Positions 25,941-34,871 of a stretch of DNA of 64,000 nt are shown here, one piece after another. The stretch comes from Bacillus paramycoides (GTDB taxonomy: Bacteria; Bacillota; Bacilli; Bacillales; Bacillaceae_G). The stretch's first letter is position 1; each line of letters opens with the position of its first letter. The stretch covers positions 124,001 through 188,000 of the forward strand of contig NZ_MAOI01000015.1 in the NCBI RefSeq assembly GCF_001884235.1. The letters are read 5' to 3'. Made by a program: the position numbers and the translations under genes. The notes beneath the pieces are model-generated. The model was not told the DNA's origin and ran no database searches. It saw nothing but the letters and a program-made list of their open reading frames with translations.

Positions 25941-25972
25941 AAAAATCCCCTATTACGTTATAGGAGATTTTT
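25941..25972 (-). terminator. Terminator of the chemoreceptor gene
   Basis: AAAAATCCCCTAT / ATAGGAGATTTTT hairpin just after the stop of the leftward chemoreceptor gene. Confidence 0.8.
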
Positions 25973-25976
25973 AACA

Positions 25977-26921
25977 CTACTGAGAAACTACTATTTCTTG
26001 AATACTTTTCGATAATTGGACATCGACTTTTTCCGCATCATGAATGTGGTTCATAATAGTAGTATTTAACTTTTGGAACATTTGCTGTGTATTTTTAAAT
26101 TCTCGTAATATATCATCATTACAAGATTTTTGGTTCTCGATAGCTTTAATAACATTTGTAGCACCACTTTGTAATGTTTGAATCATCATTAAAATATTTT
26201 CAATTCTAGCGTTAGTATCGGCGCTCATTTCCACACCTTCATCAACTAAATGTAAATTATCTTTTGTATTTTCGTACGCTTTTTCAATTTCTTCTTGAAT
26301 TTTTTTCGTTAAGTTGCCAATATTTTTTGTACTCTCTGCTGTGCTTTCTGCTAGTTTTCTTACTTCATTGGCAACAACAGCGAATCCTTTCCCATGCTCT
26401 CCAGCACGTGCAGCTTCAATGCTTGCATTTAACGCTAATAAATTTGTTTGTGCTGCAATGTTTTGAATTACTTCTACTATTTGTTCAATTTCTTTAGAGC
26501 GTTCGCTTAAATGATTCATACTATTAGAAGTGCGTTGAGATTGTTCACCTAATTTATTAATTACAATGAGTAAGCGATGAACGGATTCTTTTCCCTCATT
26601 AGAGCAATCAATAATTTCTTCAATAGATTGAATTAAGCTTTGTTCTTTTTGTAGCATTTCGTTATTTAATTCATTGGAATGTGTAGTACGAGTCGAAACA
26701 TTCTCAAAGCATGCATTTAATTGTTGAATTAAGTTTTGGAGTGTATGGTGTTGGTTATTTACAACTTCATGCTCTTGCATAACGCTTTGTACACGATTAT
26801 GGATAGAAGATATAATTTCTTGTTTTTCCACATCTTTTTGTTTTAATTCTGTTTCTAGTTCATGTATACGAGTTTCTAGTTGATCGATTTTATGTTGGAG
26901 TGATTTCTTTTGAGTAAACAT
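25977..26921 (-). CDS. Soluble methyl-accepting chemotaxis protein-like signal transducer
   Basis: A 314-aa protein without a transmembrane segment. Residues 1-45 form a coiled coil ([21 protein letters not shown]), residues 60-120 are helical, and the MCP signalling hairpin lies at about 120-300. The kinase-contact tip is [20 protein letters not shown] followed by [18 protein letters not shown]. It should couple to CheW/CheA in the cytoplasm; no sensor domain is recognisable, so the input is unknown. ATG 26921 has AGGCGG upstream. Monocistronic. Confidence 0.87.
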   Translation of the reverse strand: MFTQKKSLQHKIDQLETRIHELETELKQKDVEKQEIISSIHNRVQSVMQEHEVVNNQHHTLQNLIQQLNACFENVSTRTTHSNELNNEMLQKEQSLIQSIEEIIDCSNEGKESVHRLLIVINKLGEQSQRTSNSMNHLSERSKEIEQIVEVIQNIAAQTNLLALNASIEAARAGEHGKGFAVVANEVRKLAESTAESTKNIGNLTKKIQEEIEKAYENTKDNLHLVDEGVEMSADTNARIENILMMIQTLQSGATNVIKAIENQKSCNDDILREFKNTQQMFQKLNTTIMNHIHDAEKVDVQLSKSIQEIVVSQ

Positions 26922-27086
26922 TTTATTTCATTCAACCGCCTTTAAGATTTTTAATTTCTCTATATTTGGATTTTAGCATTTTTTATAATTTTTAAATATA
27001 GTAATTGTTAAATATTTAAGAATCTATTACATTTCATCTGTAATTCCCTTTTTTTGTCATGAAAAATAAACTGTATTTAATGGTTT

Positions 27087-27103
27087 TGTAAACAAACTGT
27101 AAA
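27087..27103 (+). promoter_or_regulatory. WalR (YycF) box upstream of the 3D-domain protein
   Basis: TGTAAA, five bases, TGTAAA: an exact fit to the WalR direct-repeat consensus TGTWAH-N5-TGTWAH. It is 39 bases upstream of the start codon, with a TATAAC -10-like hexamer closer in. WalRK controls wall hydrolases such as YocH, which also has a 3D domain. Confidence 0.55.
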
Positions 27104-27141
27104 ATAAATCATGTATAACTGTATAAGAAGGGAGTCGGATT

Positions 27142-28392
27142 ATGAACTATTTTAAGCGAATCAGTAGTCTTGTATTAGCAGGAATTATCGGTCTTTCTAG
27201 TACAGTCGCTGTAAAAGCAGAGTCAAACGACGAGAAACTTAACAACATGCAACAGCAATTGCAACAAAACAATGCAGATATGCAGAAGAAAGAGCAAGAG
27301 AAGCAAGCTGTTAGTAAAGAAATTCAAGGTATCGAAAATGAACTACATAATTTAAATAATACAATTGCAAAAAATAAAGAGGATCAAGCTGCTATTCAAC
27401 GTAAAATCGATGAAACACATAAGCAGATTGAACAAAAAAAAGCAGATATTGTCGTTTTAGAAGATAAAGTCCTTGCTCGTAAGGATATTATGAAAAAACG
27501 TATGGTTTCTGTTCAAAATAGCTCAAATACGAGTTTAGTAGTAGAAGTTGTTGTGGAATCAAAAAACTTTGCTGATTTCATACAACGTATGAATGCAGTA
27601 TCTACCATTTTAGATGCAGATAAAGAAATTTTACGTCTACAAGAACAAGATCTTCGTCAAATTGAAGAAGATAAAAAAGCGATCGACGAAAAAGAAGCAT
27701 CTTTAGTAGTAGATAAGCAAAAATTAGCAAAAGCACAAGCTGATTTGCAAGATAACTTGAAAAAGCGTCAAGATAACTTGCAAACAGTTCAAGCTAAATA
27801 TAATGAGATTGCAAACCAAATTAATTTAGCAGCAGAAGAAAAAGCAAAAGTTGAAGCAAATATGAAAGCAGTACAAGAAACAATTGCTCGTGAACAAGAA
27901 GCAGCAAGAATTGCAGCAGAAGAACGTGCAAAAGCTGAAGCAGCTGCAAAGGCTGAGCAAGAAGAGTTAGCAAAAGCGAAGGCAGCAGCTAAGCAAAAAG
28001 AAGAACAGACAGCTAAGCCGGCAGAGCCTGTAGCAAAAAATACAGCACCAGAATCTAAGCCAGACCCTAAACCAGCTCAAGGTGGAAAAGAATTTTATGT
28101 AACAGCAACTGCGTATACAGCTGATCCATCTGAAAATGGCTATAAATCGGGTGAAACTGTAAAATCTAAGTTAGGACATGATTTAACTGCAAATCCAAAC
28201 ATGAAATTAATTGCTGTAGATCCAGCTGTTATACCGTTAGGTTCTACTGTATATGTAGAAGGATATGGAACAGCGATTGCTGGAGATACTGGTAGTGCGA
28301 TTAAAGGTCATATTATCGATTTATTAATGCCAGATTCAGCAACAGCTAATAATTGGGGCAGAAGAACGGTTAAAGTTACAATTTTAAACTAA
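27142..28392 (+). CDS. Secreted cell-wall protein: coiled-coil (PcsB-like) N-terminus with C-terminal 3D domain
   Basis: A 416-aa exported protein. Signal peptide is residues 1-26 (AVKA-ES). Residues 30-260 form long coiled coils like PcsB/CwlO, with repeated Ala/Glu/Lys stretches to 290, then a Pro-rich linker. The 3D domain occupies about 315-416: TATAYTADPSENGYKSG, IAVDPAVIPLGSTVYVEGYG, AGDTGSAIKGHIIDLLMP, which carry the three conserved Asp residues of the MltA/RlpA-like fold. A peptidoglycan lytic or wall-remodelling role is likely. RBS GAAGGGAG. A WalR-type box lies in the promoter. Monocistronic with terminator. Confidence 0.8.
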   Translation: MNYFKRISSLVLAGIIGLSSTVAVKAESNDEKLNNMQQQLQQNNADMQKKEQEKQAVSKEIQGIENELHNLNNTIAKNKEDQAAIQRKIDETHKQIEQKKADIVVLEDKVLARKDIMKKRMVSVQNSSNTSLVVEVVVESKNFADFIQRMNAVSTILDADKEILRLQEQDLRQIEEDKKAIDEKEASLVVDKQKLAKAQADLQDNLKKRQDNLQTVQAKYNEIANQINLAAEEKAKVEANMKAVQETIAREQEAARIAAEERAKAEAAAKAEQEELAKAKAAAKQKEEQTAKPAEPVAKNTAPESKPDPKPAQGGKEFYVTATAYTADPSENGYKSGETVKSKLGHDLTANPNMKLIAVDPAVIPLGSTVYVEGYGTAIAGDTGSAIKGHIIDLLMPDSATANNWGRRTVKVTILN

Positions 28393-28395
28393 ACC

Positions 28396-28433
28396 AAAAT
28401 CCAACTTTACAATAAGTGAAGTTGGATTTTTTT
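28396..28433 (+). terminator. Terminator of the 3D-domain gene
   Basis: AAAATCCAACTT / AAGTTGGATTTT hairpin followed by T run. Confidence 0.88.
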
Positions 28434-28504
28434 GTGAAAATAATGTTAAGTTGAGTTTACATTTTGTTAAGGATAGCATACAATGATGATGAGAGGTGGT
28501 AAAT

Positions 28505-28723
28505 TTGACCATTTTAAATAGAGTGAAGGAATTAAGAGCTCGCTTTAATTTTACGCAAAGTGTATTAGCAGAAAAAGTTGGAGTGACAAGACAAACAATT
28601 GCAGCAATTGAAAAAGGGGATTACGTTCCTTCGTTGCTATTAGCCTTGACGATTTGTGATGTGTTCCAGTTAAAGATGGAAGATGTGTTTGTTTTAAATA
28701 AGGAGGGGGAAGAGGATGAATAG
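28505..28723 (+). CDS. XRE-family small DNA-binding protein (module 1)
   Basis: A 72-aa helix-turn-helix protein. HTH spans about residues 5-60: LNRVKELRARFNFTQSVLAEKVGVTRQTIAAIEKGDYVPSLLLALTI. TTG 28505 is the best start because GAGGTGG ends 4 bases before it; GTG 28496 lies inside that site. It overlaps the following membrane-protein gene by 8 bases. The pair resembles widespread Firmicutes modules of a small Cro-like regulator plus a DUF-type membrane protein. A similar pair lies at 39787-40420. Confidence 0.82.
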   Translation: MTILNRVKELRARFNFTQSVLAEKVGVTRQTIAAIEKGDYVPSLLLALTICDVFQLKMEDVFVLNKEGEEDE

Positions 28724-29189
28724 AATTGGTTTTTCTTATATCGTAAACGTACTTTATACTGCATTAGCATGCTGGACATTTGTTGAATTTTATAGTGTTA
28801 CTACAGAGCTAGCAGATATAATAAAAAACGAGAAGTTCCCATTTGAAGTATGGTTTAATGGAGTACCATTCGTTTTATTATTTATTGGAGCTATTATAGT
28901 TACAATTTTTTATAGAATTCAAAAGAAAAAATATAAGAATTTATCTTTTTGGATGTATCCATTACTATTTCCACTAGAAGATGAACGTGAAAAAGCGATT
29001 ACGGAGAAAGCTTGTCGAACAACTTTTGTTTCGTTATGGTATGTGTTACCTTGTGCAGTTGGATTTTTAACTTTTTCGCCTATTATTAATGAATATCTTC
29101 CTGAATACCCACTGTATATTATATTTTCTATTTTCTTTATTCAAATGACAGTCTTCCACGTATCCCTATATAAAAATAAATTAGCTTAA
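28716..29189 (+). CDS. Four-TM membrane protein coupled to the XRE regulator (module 1)
   Basis: A 157-aa protein with hydrophobic segments near residues 5-28, 46-66, 110-128 and 133-150. A cytoplasmic loop carries EDEREKAITEKACRTTF, the charged motif seen in DUF2178-type proteins encoded next to XRE regulators. ATG 28716 lies in the end of the regulator gene, so translation is coupled. Function unknown; membrane-sensing of the regulator is a guess. A terminator follows. Confidence 0.7.
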   Translation: MNRIGFSYIVNVLYTALACWTFVEFYSVTTELADIIKNEKFPFEVWFNGVPFVLLFIGAIIVTIFYRIQKKKYKNLSFWMYPLLFPLEDEREKAITEKACRTTFVSLWYVLPCAVGFLTFSPIINEYLPEYPLYIIFSIFFIQMTVFHVSLYKNKLA

Positions 29190-29225
29190 AAAGAAACCTT
29201 CTTGCATCAGCAAGAAGGTTTCTTT
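29190..29225 (+). terminator. Terminator of XRE/membrane module 1
   Basis: AAAGAAACCTTCTTGC / GCAAGAAGGTTTCTTT hairpin, ATCA loop, at the stop codon. Confidence 0.9.
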
Positions 29226-29304
29226 CAGCTTATACTTGTACATATAGCAATATTATTTTATCATTTTATATAGAGTAAGATTTTGTAAGGGAAAGGAATT
29301 GTAT

Positions 29305-29937
29305 ATGAATAAGCAAAGAATTTATAGTATAGTAGCAATCCTTCTATTTGTTGTAGGTGGTGTATTAATCGGAAAGCCATTTTATGATGGATATCAGGCG
29401 GAAAAGAAACAGACTGAAAATGTGCAAGCTGTTCAAAAGATGAATTATGAAAAGCATGATACGGAATTTGTAGATGCTTCGAAAATTAATCAACCAGACT
29501 TGGCAGAAGTAGCGAACGCATCGTTAGATAAAAAACAAGTAATCGGTCGAATCTCTATTCCGAGCCTTTCGCTAGAGCTTCCTGTTTTAAAATCATCTAC
29601 TGAGAAAAATTTACTGTCAGGTGCGGCAACTGTAAAAGAGAATCAAGTGATGGGAAAAGGAAACTATGCATTAGCAGGACATAATATGTCAAAAAAGGGT
29701 GTTTTATTTAGTGATGTATCAACTTTAAAGAAGAATGATAAAATTTATTTATATGACAATGAAAATGAGTATGAGTATGCGGTTACTGGAGTATCTGAAG
29801 TGACTCCTGATAAATGGGAAGTTGTAGAGGATCATGGGAAAGATGAGATAACGCTTATTACATGTGTATCTGTTAAGGATAATTCTAAGCGTTTTGTTGT
29901 TACAGGCGATTTGGTCGGAACAAAGGCGAAGAAATAA
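29305..29937 (+). CDS. srtA: Sortase A (class A/D-type transpeptidase)
   Basis: A 210-aa membrane-anchored cysteine transpeptidase that attaches LPXTG-type proteins to the wall. A single N-terminal TM helix is at residues 7-25. Catalytic His 126 lies in LAGHNMS, Cys 187 in TLITC and Arg 196 in SKRFVV; these are exactly the positions published for B. anthracis SrtA, and the whole sequence reads as that protein. An N-terminal appendage precedes the beta barrel (residues 56-80). ATG 29305 is spaced 8 bases from AAAGG; a TTG two codons earlier is less likely. Monocistronic. No LPXTG substrate gene was seen in this window. Confidence 0.92.
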   Translation: MNKQRIYSIVAILLFVVGGVLIGKPFYDGYQAEKKQTENVQAVQKMNYEKHDTEFVDASKINQPDLAEVANASLDKKQVIGRISIPSLSLELPVLKSSTEKNLLSGAATVKENQVMGKGNYALAGHNMSKKGVLFSDVSTLKKNDKIYLYDNENEYEYAVTGVSEVTPDKWEVVEDHGKDEITLITCVSVKDNSKRFVVTGDLVGTKAKK

Positions 29938-29970
29938 AAAAAGATGAGGGGAAATCCCTCATCTTTTTTT
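29936..29970. terminator. Bidirectional terminator between srtA and the POT transporter
   Basis: AAAAAGATGAGGG / CCCTCATCTTTTT with GAAAT loop; T runs on both sides. Confidence 0.88.
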
Positions 29971-31354
29971 AATCCATCCACTTTACTAATTTTTTAGAAA
30001 TCGATAATAAAACACAACCTAAAACGATCGCCACAGCGCCGATAACTGTGAATACTTCAGCATATCCAAGTGAAGTTGTAAAGCTTGCAAGCTGTCCACC
30101 TAAAATGTTGGCGATTCCTGAGCTTGCTAGCCATACGCCCATTAGTAGAGAAGCAAGTTTTACTGGAGCGAGAGCACTAACCATTGATAGCCCGACAGGT
30201 GATAAGAATAGCTCACCTAACGTATGGAAAAGATACGTAAAGACGATAAATAGTAAGTTTGCTTTTTCTGTAATGTTATGCTCATCACTACCTGTTTTTA
30301 ATGTAGCCATAACGAGAATGATATAACCGATACCGAGTAAGATCATACCAAGTCCCATTTTTGTTGGGATTTTTAAGTCACCACTTTTTCTAGTTGCAAG
30401 TTTTGCCCATAATGCTGAAATGGCTGGTGCAAGTAAAATAATAAATAATGGATTGACCGATTGGAACCAAGACGTTGGTACTTCCCATCCGAATATGGAG
30501 CGGTCAACGAACTTATTTGTATATAATGTTAACGAACTACCAGCTTGTTCAAAACCAGCCCAGAAGAAGACAACGAAGCACGTTAAAATGACGATAACTG
30601 CTGTATGTTGTTTTTCTTTTTTTGTTAATGGTGTATTTCCTACTGTTGGTTGCCCATCTGTTGTTTGTAAATTGCGAGTTGGTTTTTTACCGATATCACC
30701 AAGGAAGCGATTAGATAGTGTTGTAAATAAGATTTGTCCAATAATCATTCCGATTGAAGCTGCTAAGAAACCGTAACGGAATCCGTAATGAACAACACCA
30801 TCAACTGTTGTTTTGAATAAATTTTCTGACAAAAATCCACAAACGAGTGGAGCTAAAAACGAACCGACGTTAATACCCATATAGAAAATTGTAAATGCAC
30901 TATCACGTTTTGGATCGTGCTCTTCGTATAATTCTCCAACAAGTGTAGAGATATTAGGTTTGAAGAATCCATTACCGATAATAATAAGCGCTAATCCGAG
31001 GTATAGGCCGACTTGGTTTTGCAGGGCAAATAGTGTAAGGTTACCGATTGCCATTGTTATACCACCAATTGTGATGGCTTTTCGTCTACCTAGAAAACGG
31101 TCTGTTAAGTATCCACCGATTAATGGAGTGAAATAACAAGCTCCAGTATAAAATCCGTAAATAGAGAGTGCCCACGCTGGACTAAACCCAAGACCACCAC
31201 TTACTAAAGCTGTTGTTAAATATAATGTTAATAATCCTCGTAATCCATAGTAACTAAATCTTTCCCACATTTCTGTAAAGAAGAGTAAGTATAAACCGGG
31301 AGGATGTTTCTTTTTTCTTTGTTGTTCTTTTTCTAGTTGTATCGCTGATTCCAT
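29969..31354 (-). CDS. Proton-dependent di/tripeptide transporter (POT/PTR2 family)
   Basis: A 461-aa, roughly 14-segment membrane protein, DtpT-like in length. The POT signature is FFTEMWERFSYYGLRGLLTLYL near residues 26-47 with the ExxERF motif (EMWERF), and the PTR2 signature FTIFYMGINVGSFLAPLVCG is near 155. It imports small peptides with protons. The start is ATG 31354 after AGGAGGAAA; an in-frame ATG seven codons upstream overlaps that site. Leftward and monocistronic. Confidence 0.92.
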   Translation of the reverse strand: MESAIQLEKEQQRKKKHPPGLYLLFFTEMWERFSYYGLRGLLTLYLTTALVSGGLGFSPAWALSIYGFYTGACYFTPLIGGYLTDRFLGRRKAITIGGITMAIGNLTLFALQNQVGLYLGLALIIIGNGFFKPNISTLVGELYEEHDPKRDSAFTIFYMGINVGSFLAPLVCGFLSENLFKTTVDGVVHYGFRYGFLAASIGMIIGQILFTTLSNRFLGDIGKKPTRNLQTTDGQPTVGNTPLTKKEKQHTAVIVILTCFVVFFWAGFEQAGSSLTLYTNKFVDRSIFGWEVPTSWFQSVNPLFIILLAPAISALWAKLATRKSGDLKIPTKMGLGMILLGIGYIILVMATLKTGSDEHNITEKANLLFIVFTYLFHTLGELFLSPVGLSMVSALAPVKLASLLMGVWLASSGIANILGGQLASFTTSLGYAEVFTVIGAVAIVLGCVLLSISKKLVKWMD

Positions 31355-31607
31355 GTTATTTTCCTCCTGACACAAACAAAAACAAAGTTAATAGTTTTAT
31401 TTGTTTAATATTTTACTTTATTAACTATTGAAAGTCAATTAAGGTTGATTTTTCAGAAGAAATTGGAAAAGGGAAGTAGCTATAGAATGGGTGTTTCTTT
31501 TGTGGTAGACTATGGACTATGTTTTCTTTGTAAGGAAGCGGATTATTGCGTTTTTCTTATGTGTGGAATTGATTTCACGCAAGATGAAATTGAAGAAGGA
31601 GAAAGAA

Positions 31608-32918
31608 ATGAAATTGTTACAGAAAAAAGAAATTTTACTTATTAGTCTTATGTTATTCTCTATGTTCTTTGGAGCGGGTAATCTTATATTTCCGCCTTTC
31701 CTTGGATACGAAGGGGGAGAACATGTGTGGATTGCGTTGTTAGGCTTTATTATATCAGCAACAGGTCTTCCGATATTAGGTGTTATTGCTATTGCGAAAG
31801 CAGGAAGCTTTCAAACGTTAGCAGGTAGAGTTCATTCTTCATTTGCAATTATTTTTCCATGTATTGTGTATTTATTTATTGGACCTGGGCTTGGTATACC
31901 ACGTGCAGGAAGTTTAGCTTTTGAAATGGGACCAGGTCAGTTGTTCCCTGAAGCGGGTAGCGTAGTTTTATTATTTTATACGGTTATTTTCTTTGGTGTT
32001 GTTTATTGGTTAAGTTTATCACCATCTAAATTAATGGGCTTGTTTGGAAAGGTTTTAACGCCTTTATTATTATGTATGATTGCCCTTATATTTATAAAGA
32101 GTATGTTTACGCCGGTAGGTAGTGTAAAAGAGCCTGCTGGAAATTATGGACAAGCTCCTATGTTCCAAGGATTTTTAGATGGATATTTAACGATGGATGC
32201 GTTAGCGGCTTTAATCTTTGGGATTGTTATTGCAAATGCTTTGCGTGCAAAAGGTGTAGAAGATGATAAAGGTATAGCGAAATACATGAGTATTGCTGGT
32301 ATTGGAGCAGGCCTTTTATTATCTATTATTTATGTCATTCTTGGATATGTTGGTTCAATAAGTGGTTCACTAGGTACATTTGATAACGGTGCGAAAGTGT
32401 TAGCACAAGTTATGACGACATTATTTGGACAGAGCGGGGTAGTTTTATTAGGTCTTATTTTTACTGTCGCTTGTCTTTCTGTTTCAATTGGACTTGTTAC
32501 GTCTTGTAGTCAGTTTTTCGCTAGTGTATTTCCGAAAGTATCTTATAAAGTTTGGGCATTTATATTAAGTTTTGTTAGTATGGTTTTAGCTAATTTAGGA
32601 TTAACACAAATTTTAAAAGTATCGGTACCGATTCTTGGATTCATATATCCGATCGCATTAACGCTCATTATTTTAGGGTTGTTTCATAAATATATGGGGA
32701 AGTATGTCTACGTATATTCGGTAACAATTGGGATTGTAGCGTTATTTAGTGCAATGGATATTTTAAATAAAAGTATGTTGATGAATAAGTGGACACCGTT
32801 ACTAGAAAATCTTCCGTTTTATACAGAAGGTGTAGGTTGGATTATTCCAGCGTTTGTAGGTGTTTGCCTCGGTATAATCGTTAGTATTGCTATAAATAAG
32901 AATAAAGTGAAACTTTAA
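31608..32918 (+). CDS. brnQ: Branched-chain amino acid transporter BrnQ (LivCS family)
   Basis: A 436-aa 12-TM Na+/H+-coupled importer of Leu, Ile and Val. The N-terminal signature is LMLFSMFFGAGNLIFPPFLG near residues 12-31, with the family loop GPGLGIPRAG near 100. I start at ATG 31608, 6 bases after GAAGGAG; longer in-frame starts (e.g. 31512) lack such a site. The last codons and stop (VKL-stop) are supplied by the first bases of a short bcr1-like repeat, so the native C-terminus may have been altered. Confidence 0.9.
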   Translation: MKLLQKKEILLISLMLFSMFFGAGNLIFPPFLGYEGGEHVWIALLGFIISATGLPILGVIAIAKAGSFQTLAGRVHSSFAIIFPCIVYLFIGPGLGIPRAGSLAFEMGPGQLFPEAGSVVLLFYTVIFFGVVYWLSLSPSKLMGLFGKVLTPLLLCMIALIFIKSMFTPVGSVKEPAGNYGQAPMFQGFLDGYLTMDALAALIFGIVIANALRAKGVEDDKGIAKYMSIAGIGAGLLLSIIYVILGYVGSISGSLGTFDNGAKVLAQVMTTLFGQSGVVLLGLIFTVACLSVSIGLVTSCSQFFASVFPKVSYKVWAFILSFVSMVLANLGLTQILKVSVPILGFIYPIALTLIILGLFHKYMGKYVYVYSVTIGIVALFSAMDILNKSMLMNKWTPLLENLPFYTEGVGWIIPAFVGVCLGIIVSIAINKNKVKL

Positions 32919-32975
32919 TCAATGGGGGTTTTGTCTATCCCCCGCTGATTATTATCCCTTACCAATCGGGATAAA
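32902..32975 (+). repeat. Short bcr1-like repeat (74 bases) at the brnQ stop
   Basis: Terminal ATAAA at both ends and the first hairpin (CCCCCGCTGATT arm) are kept, but the second hairpin is missing: ACCAATCGGG joins directly to the right end. The loss can be explained by deletion between CGGG direct repeats of the full element. Positions 32902-32918 are also the coding end of brnQ. Confidence 0.75.
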
Positions 32976-32981
32976 TAAGTG

Positions 32982-33020
32982 ACAAGGTGTTTTCCTATTT
33001 CGGAAAACACCTTTCTTTTT
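32982..33020 (+). terminator. Terminator of brnQ
   Basis: AAGGTGTTTTCC / GGAAAACACCTTTC hairpin followed by TTTTT, right after the short repeat. Confidence 0.8.
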
Positions 33021-33112
33021 GGGAAAAATAGTATTGAAAATGAATAGACTAGGAGTATGATAAAGATAATTGGAAATATATAGGTTTAAAATGAATGATG
33101 AGGTGGGAGTGT

Positions 33113-34834
33113 ATGAAGGAGGATTTAAATAAGAAAATAGAAGCACTTGAAATAGCAATTGAAACAATTCAAGAGACACTTTCTGAATTGAAAGCGCAGC
33201 AAAGAAAAATAGAAGTAGATAAAGTTCAACAAAATGTTAGTGAGGAAAAGCAAGAATATATTGAAACGGTAACGGATGAAAAGCTACAAGAGGATGCAGT
33301 TACGATAAGGGAGCCAATGCAAGAACTTGAGGTAAAACAAGTAGATATATCTGCATTTAAACCAGAACCATTTAATATTATAAAGTTTTGCCAAACATGG
33401 TTACCACGCATATTTGTCGGTATTATGTTACTTGGGGTTATTTGGTTGTTTAAAGCGGGAGTAGATGCTGGGTTGTTAACACCAGCGATACGGATTGTGT
33501 TTGGTATAGCACTATCTATCGGTTTGTATTATGTAGGAGATATACAAATTAAAAGAGAGCGGCAAGCATTAGGGTTAGTATTAGCTGGTGGAAGTATTAC
33601 AGGTATTGTTTTAACGACGTTTGCAGCACATTATTTATATGAGTTTATTCCCGCAAGTATTGCGTTTATCTGCAACATTATATGGGTCATTTTAGGGATT
33701 TATTTAGCGAAAAGATATAGATCGGAATACCTTGCTATTTTCGTAGCGGTAGGGGCATTTTTCGTTCCTTTCTTGTTAAATAGTACGACTCCTAATACGT
33801 ACGTTTTCTTTAGCTATGAGACGATATTAACAATCAGTTTATTATGGTATGCATTGAGAAACCGTTATAAGTACTTATATATGATTTCTTATGTTGTTGC
33901 TGCAATTGTCCTATTTGTTTTCTTTGCTGTTATGTCAATATTAGTAGGGAATTTGCAAGTGCAGTTAACGGTTGTATACGGAATAATTCATTTACTATTA
34001 TTTTGGCATACGTTTACGGAGAGAAACTTTATACAAGAACCACGCTTGGCAATATTTAGTACTAACGCAGTTTTCTTTATATTAGCCATTTCAAAAATAC
34101 CTGAATTTACAACGTGGGGGCTAGTTATTAGTGCATTTGTGCATACCGCTATGTTCGTACTTGAATATAGGAAGAATAGACATTCTGTATTTACAAATCT
34201 ATTATTTGGTTTTGCAATGGGATCATTTAGTTTAGCGATTTTATACGAGTACAGTTTAGTGAATGCAGCAATCGTATTATTGTTACAAGGTTTCCTAGGA
34301 GTGGCTACTTCTATTAAAGTAAAACAGAACATGAAATTGTATATAAGTGCAACAATTTATGCAATCGGGATGATACAGACAATCTTTAGTCCGTTTGATC
34401 AGTTCATTTCAGCAGGTTTTGTAGCTCATATTATTTTAATAGTGACATTTTATTATGGCATGATAAAAGCGAAACATATGTTAGCGAGTTTTGGAAAATA
34501 TATTTATTCTATAGCGCTCTATTGGCTAATGGTAATTGTATTTATTACAATTACTAGAATCGGTGAAGTTCTTTCTACCGATGGAAGTATAATTAGCGTA
34601 TATGTATCATTATTATGGATGGTATATGCATTATTTGCAGTTTGGTTTGGCCGTAATAGACAGATGAATGAAATATTATATGCTGGTTTAGTCGTATTAG
34701 TAGTAACAGTAGGGAAGTTGTTCCTTCTCGACTTACCAGAGGTGTCTATGATGATCAGAGCGGTGTTATTCTTAATCGTTGGTAGTATAGGTATCGTTAT
34801 TTCAAGAATGTTTTTCTCAAAAGAAGAGAAGTGA
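33113..34834 (+). CDS. DUF2339-family multi-spanning membrane protein
   Basis: A 573-aa protein. The N-terminal 100 residues are soluble and begin with a coiled coil (NKKIEALEIAIETIQETLS); residues 100-570 contain about 16-18 hydrophobic segments. The region FCQTWLPRIFVGIMLLGVIWLFKAG followed by VGLVLAGG-type loops is typical of DUF2339. ATG 33113 follows GAGGTGGGAG. Family function is unknown; members are predicted to be envelope proteins. Monocistronic, convergent with the secreted-protein gene. Confidence 0.75.
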   Translation: MKEDLNKKIEALEIAIETIQETLSELKAQQRKIEVDKVQQNVSEEKQEYIETVTDEKLQEDAVTIREPMQELEVKQVDISAFKPEPFNIIKFCQTWLPRIFVGIMLLGVIWLFKAGVDAGLLTPAIRIVFGIALSIGLYYVGDIQIKRERQALGLVLAGGSITGIVLTTFAAHYLYEFIPASIAFICNIIWVILGIYLAKRYRSEYLAIFVAVGAFFVPFLLNSTTPNTYVFFSYETILTISLLWYALRNRYKYLYMISYVVAAIVLFVFFAVMSILVGNLQVQLTVVYGIIHLLLFWHTFTERNFIQEPRLAIFSTNAVFFILAISKIPEFTTWGLVISAFVHTAMFVLEYRKNRHSVFTNLLFGFAMGSFSLAILYEYSLVNAAIVLLLQGFLGVATSIKVKQNMKLYISATIYAIGMIQTIFSPFDQFISAGFVAHIILIVTFYYGMIKAKHMLASFGKYIYSIALYWLMVIVFITITRIGEVLSTDGSIISVYVSLLWMVYALFAVWFGRNRQMNEILYAGLVVLVVTVGKLFLLDLPEVSMMIRAVLFLIVGSIGIVISRMFFSKEEK

Positions 34835-34871
34835 AAAGAAGGCAATCCGTATACGGATTGCCTTTTCTTTT
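34834..34871. terminator. Bidirectional terminator between DUF2339 and secreted protein genes
   Basis: A perfect palindrome, half-site AAAAGAAGGCAATCCGTA, with T runs on both sides; it touches both stop codons. Confidence 0.9.

Noticed and set aside
31446-31462. CodY-like site before brnQ (TTTTTCAGAAGAAA region)
   Set aside because: About four mismatches to the consensus in AT-rich DNA; too weak to list, although BrnQ is a plausible CodY target.
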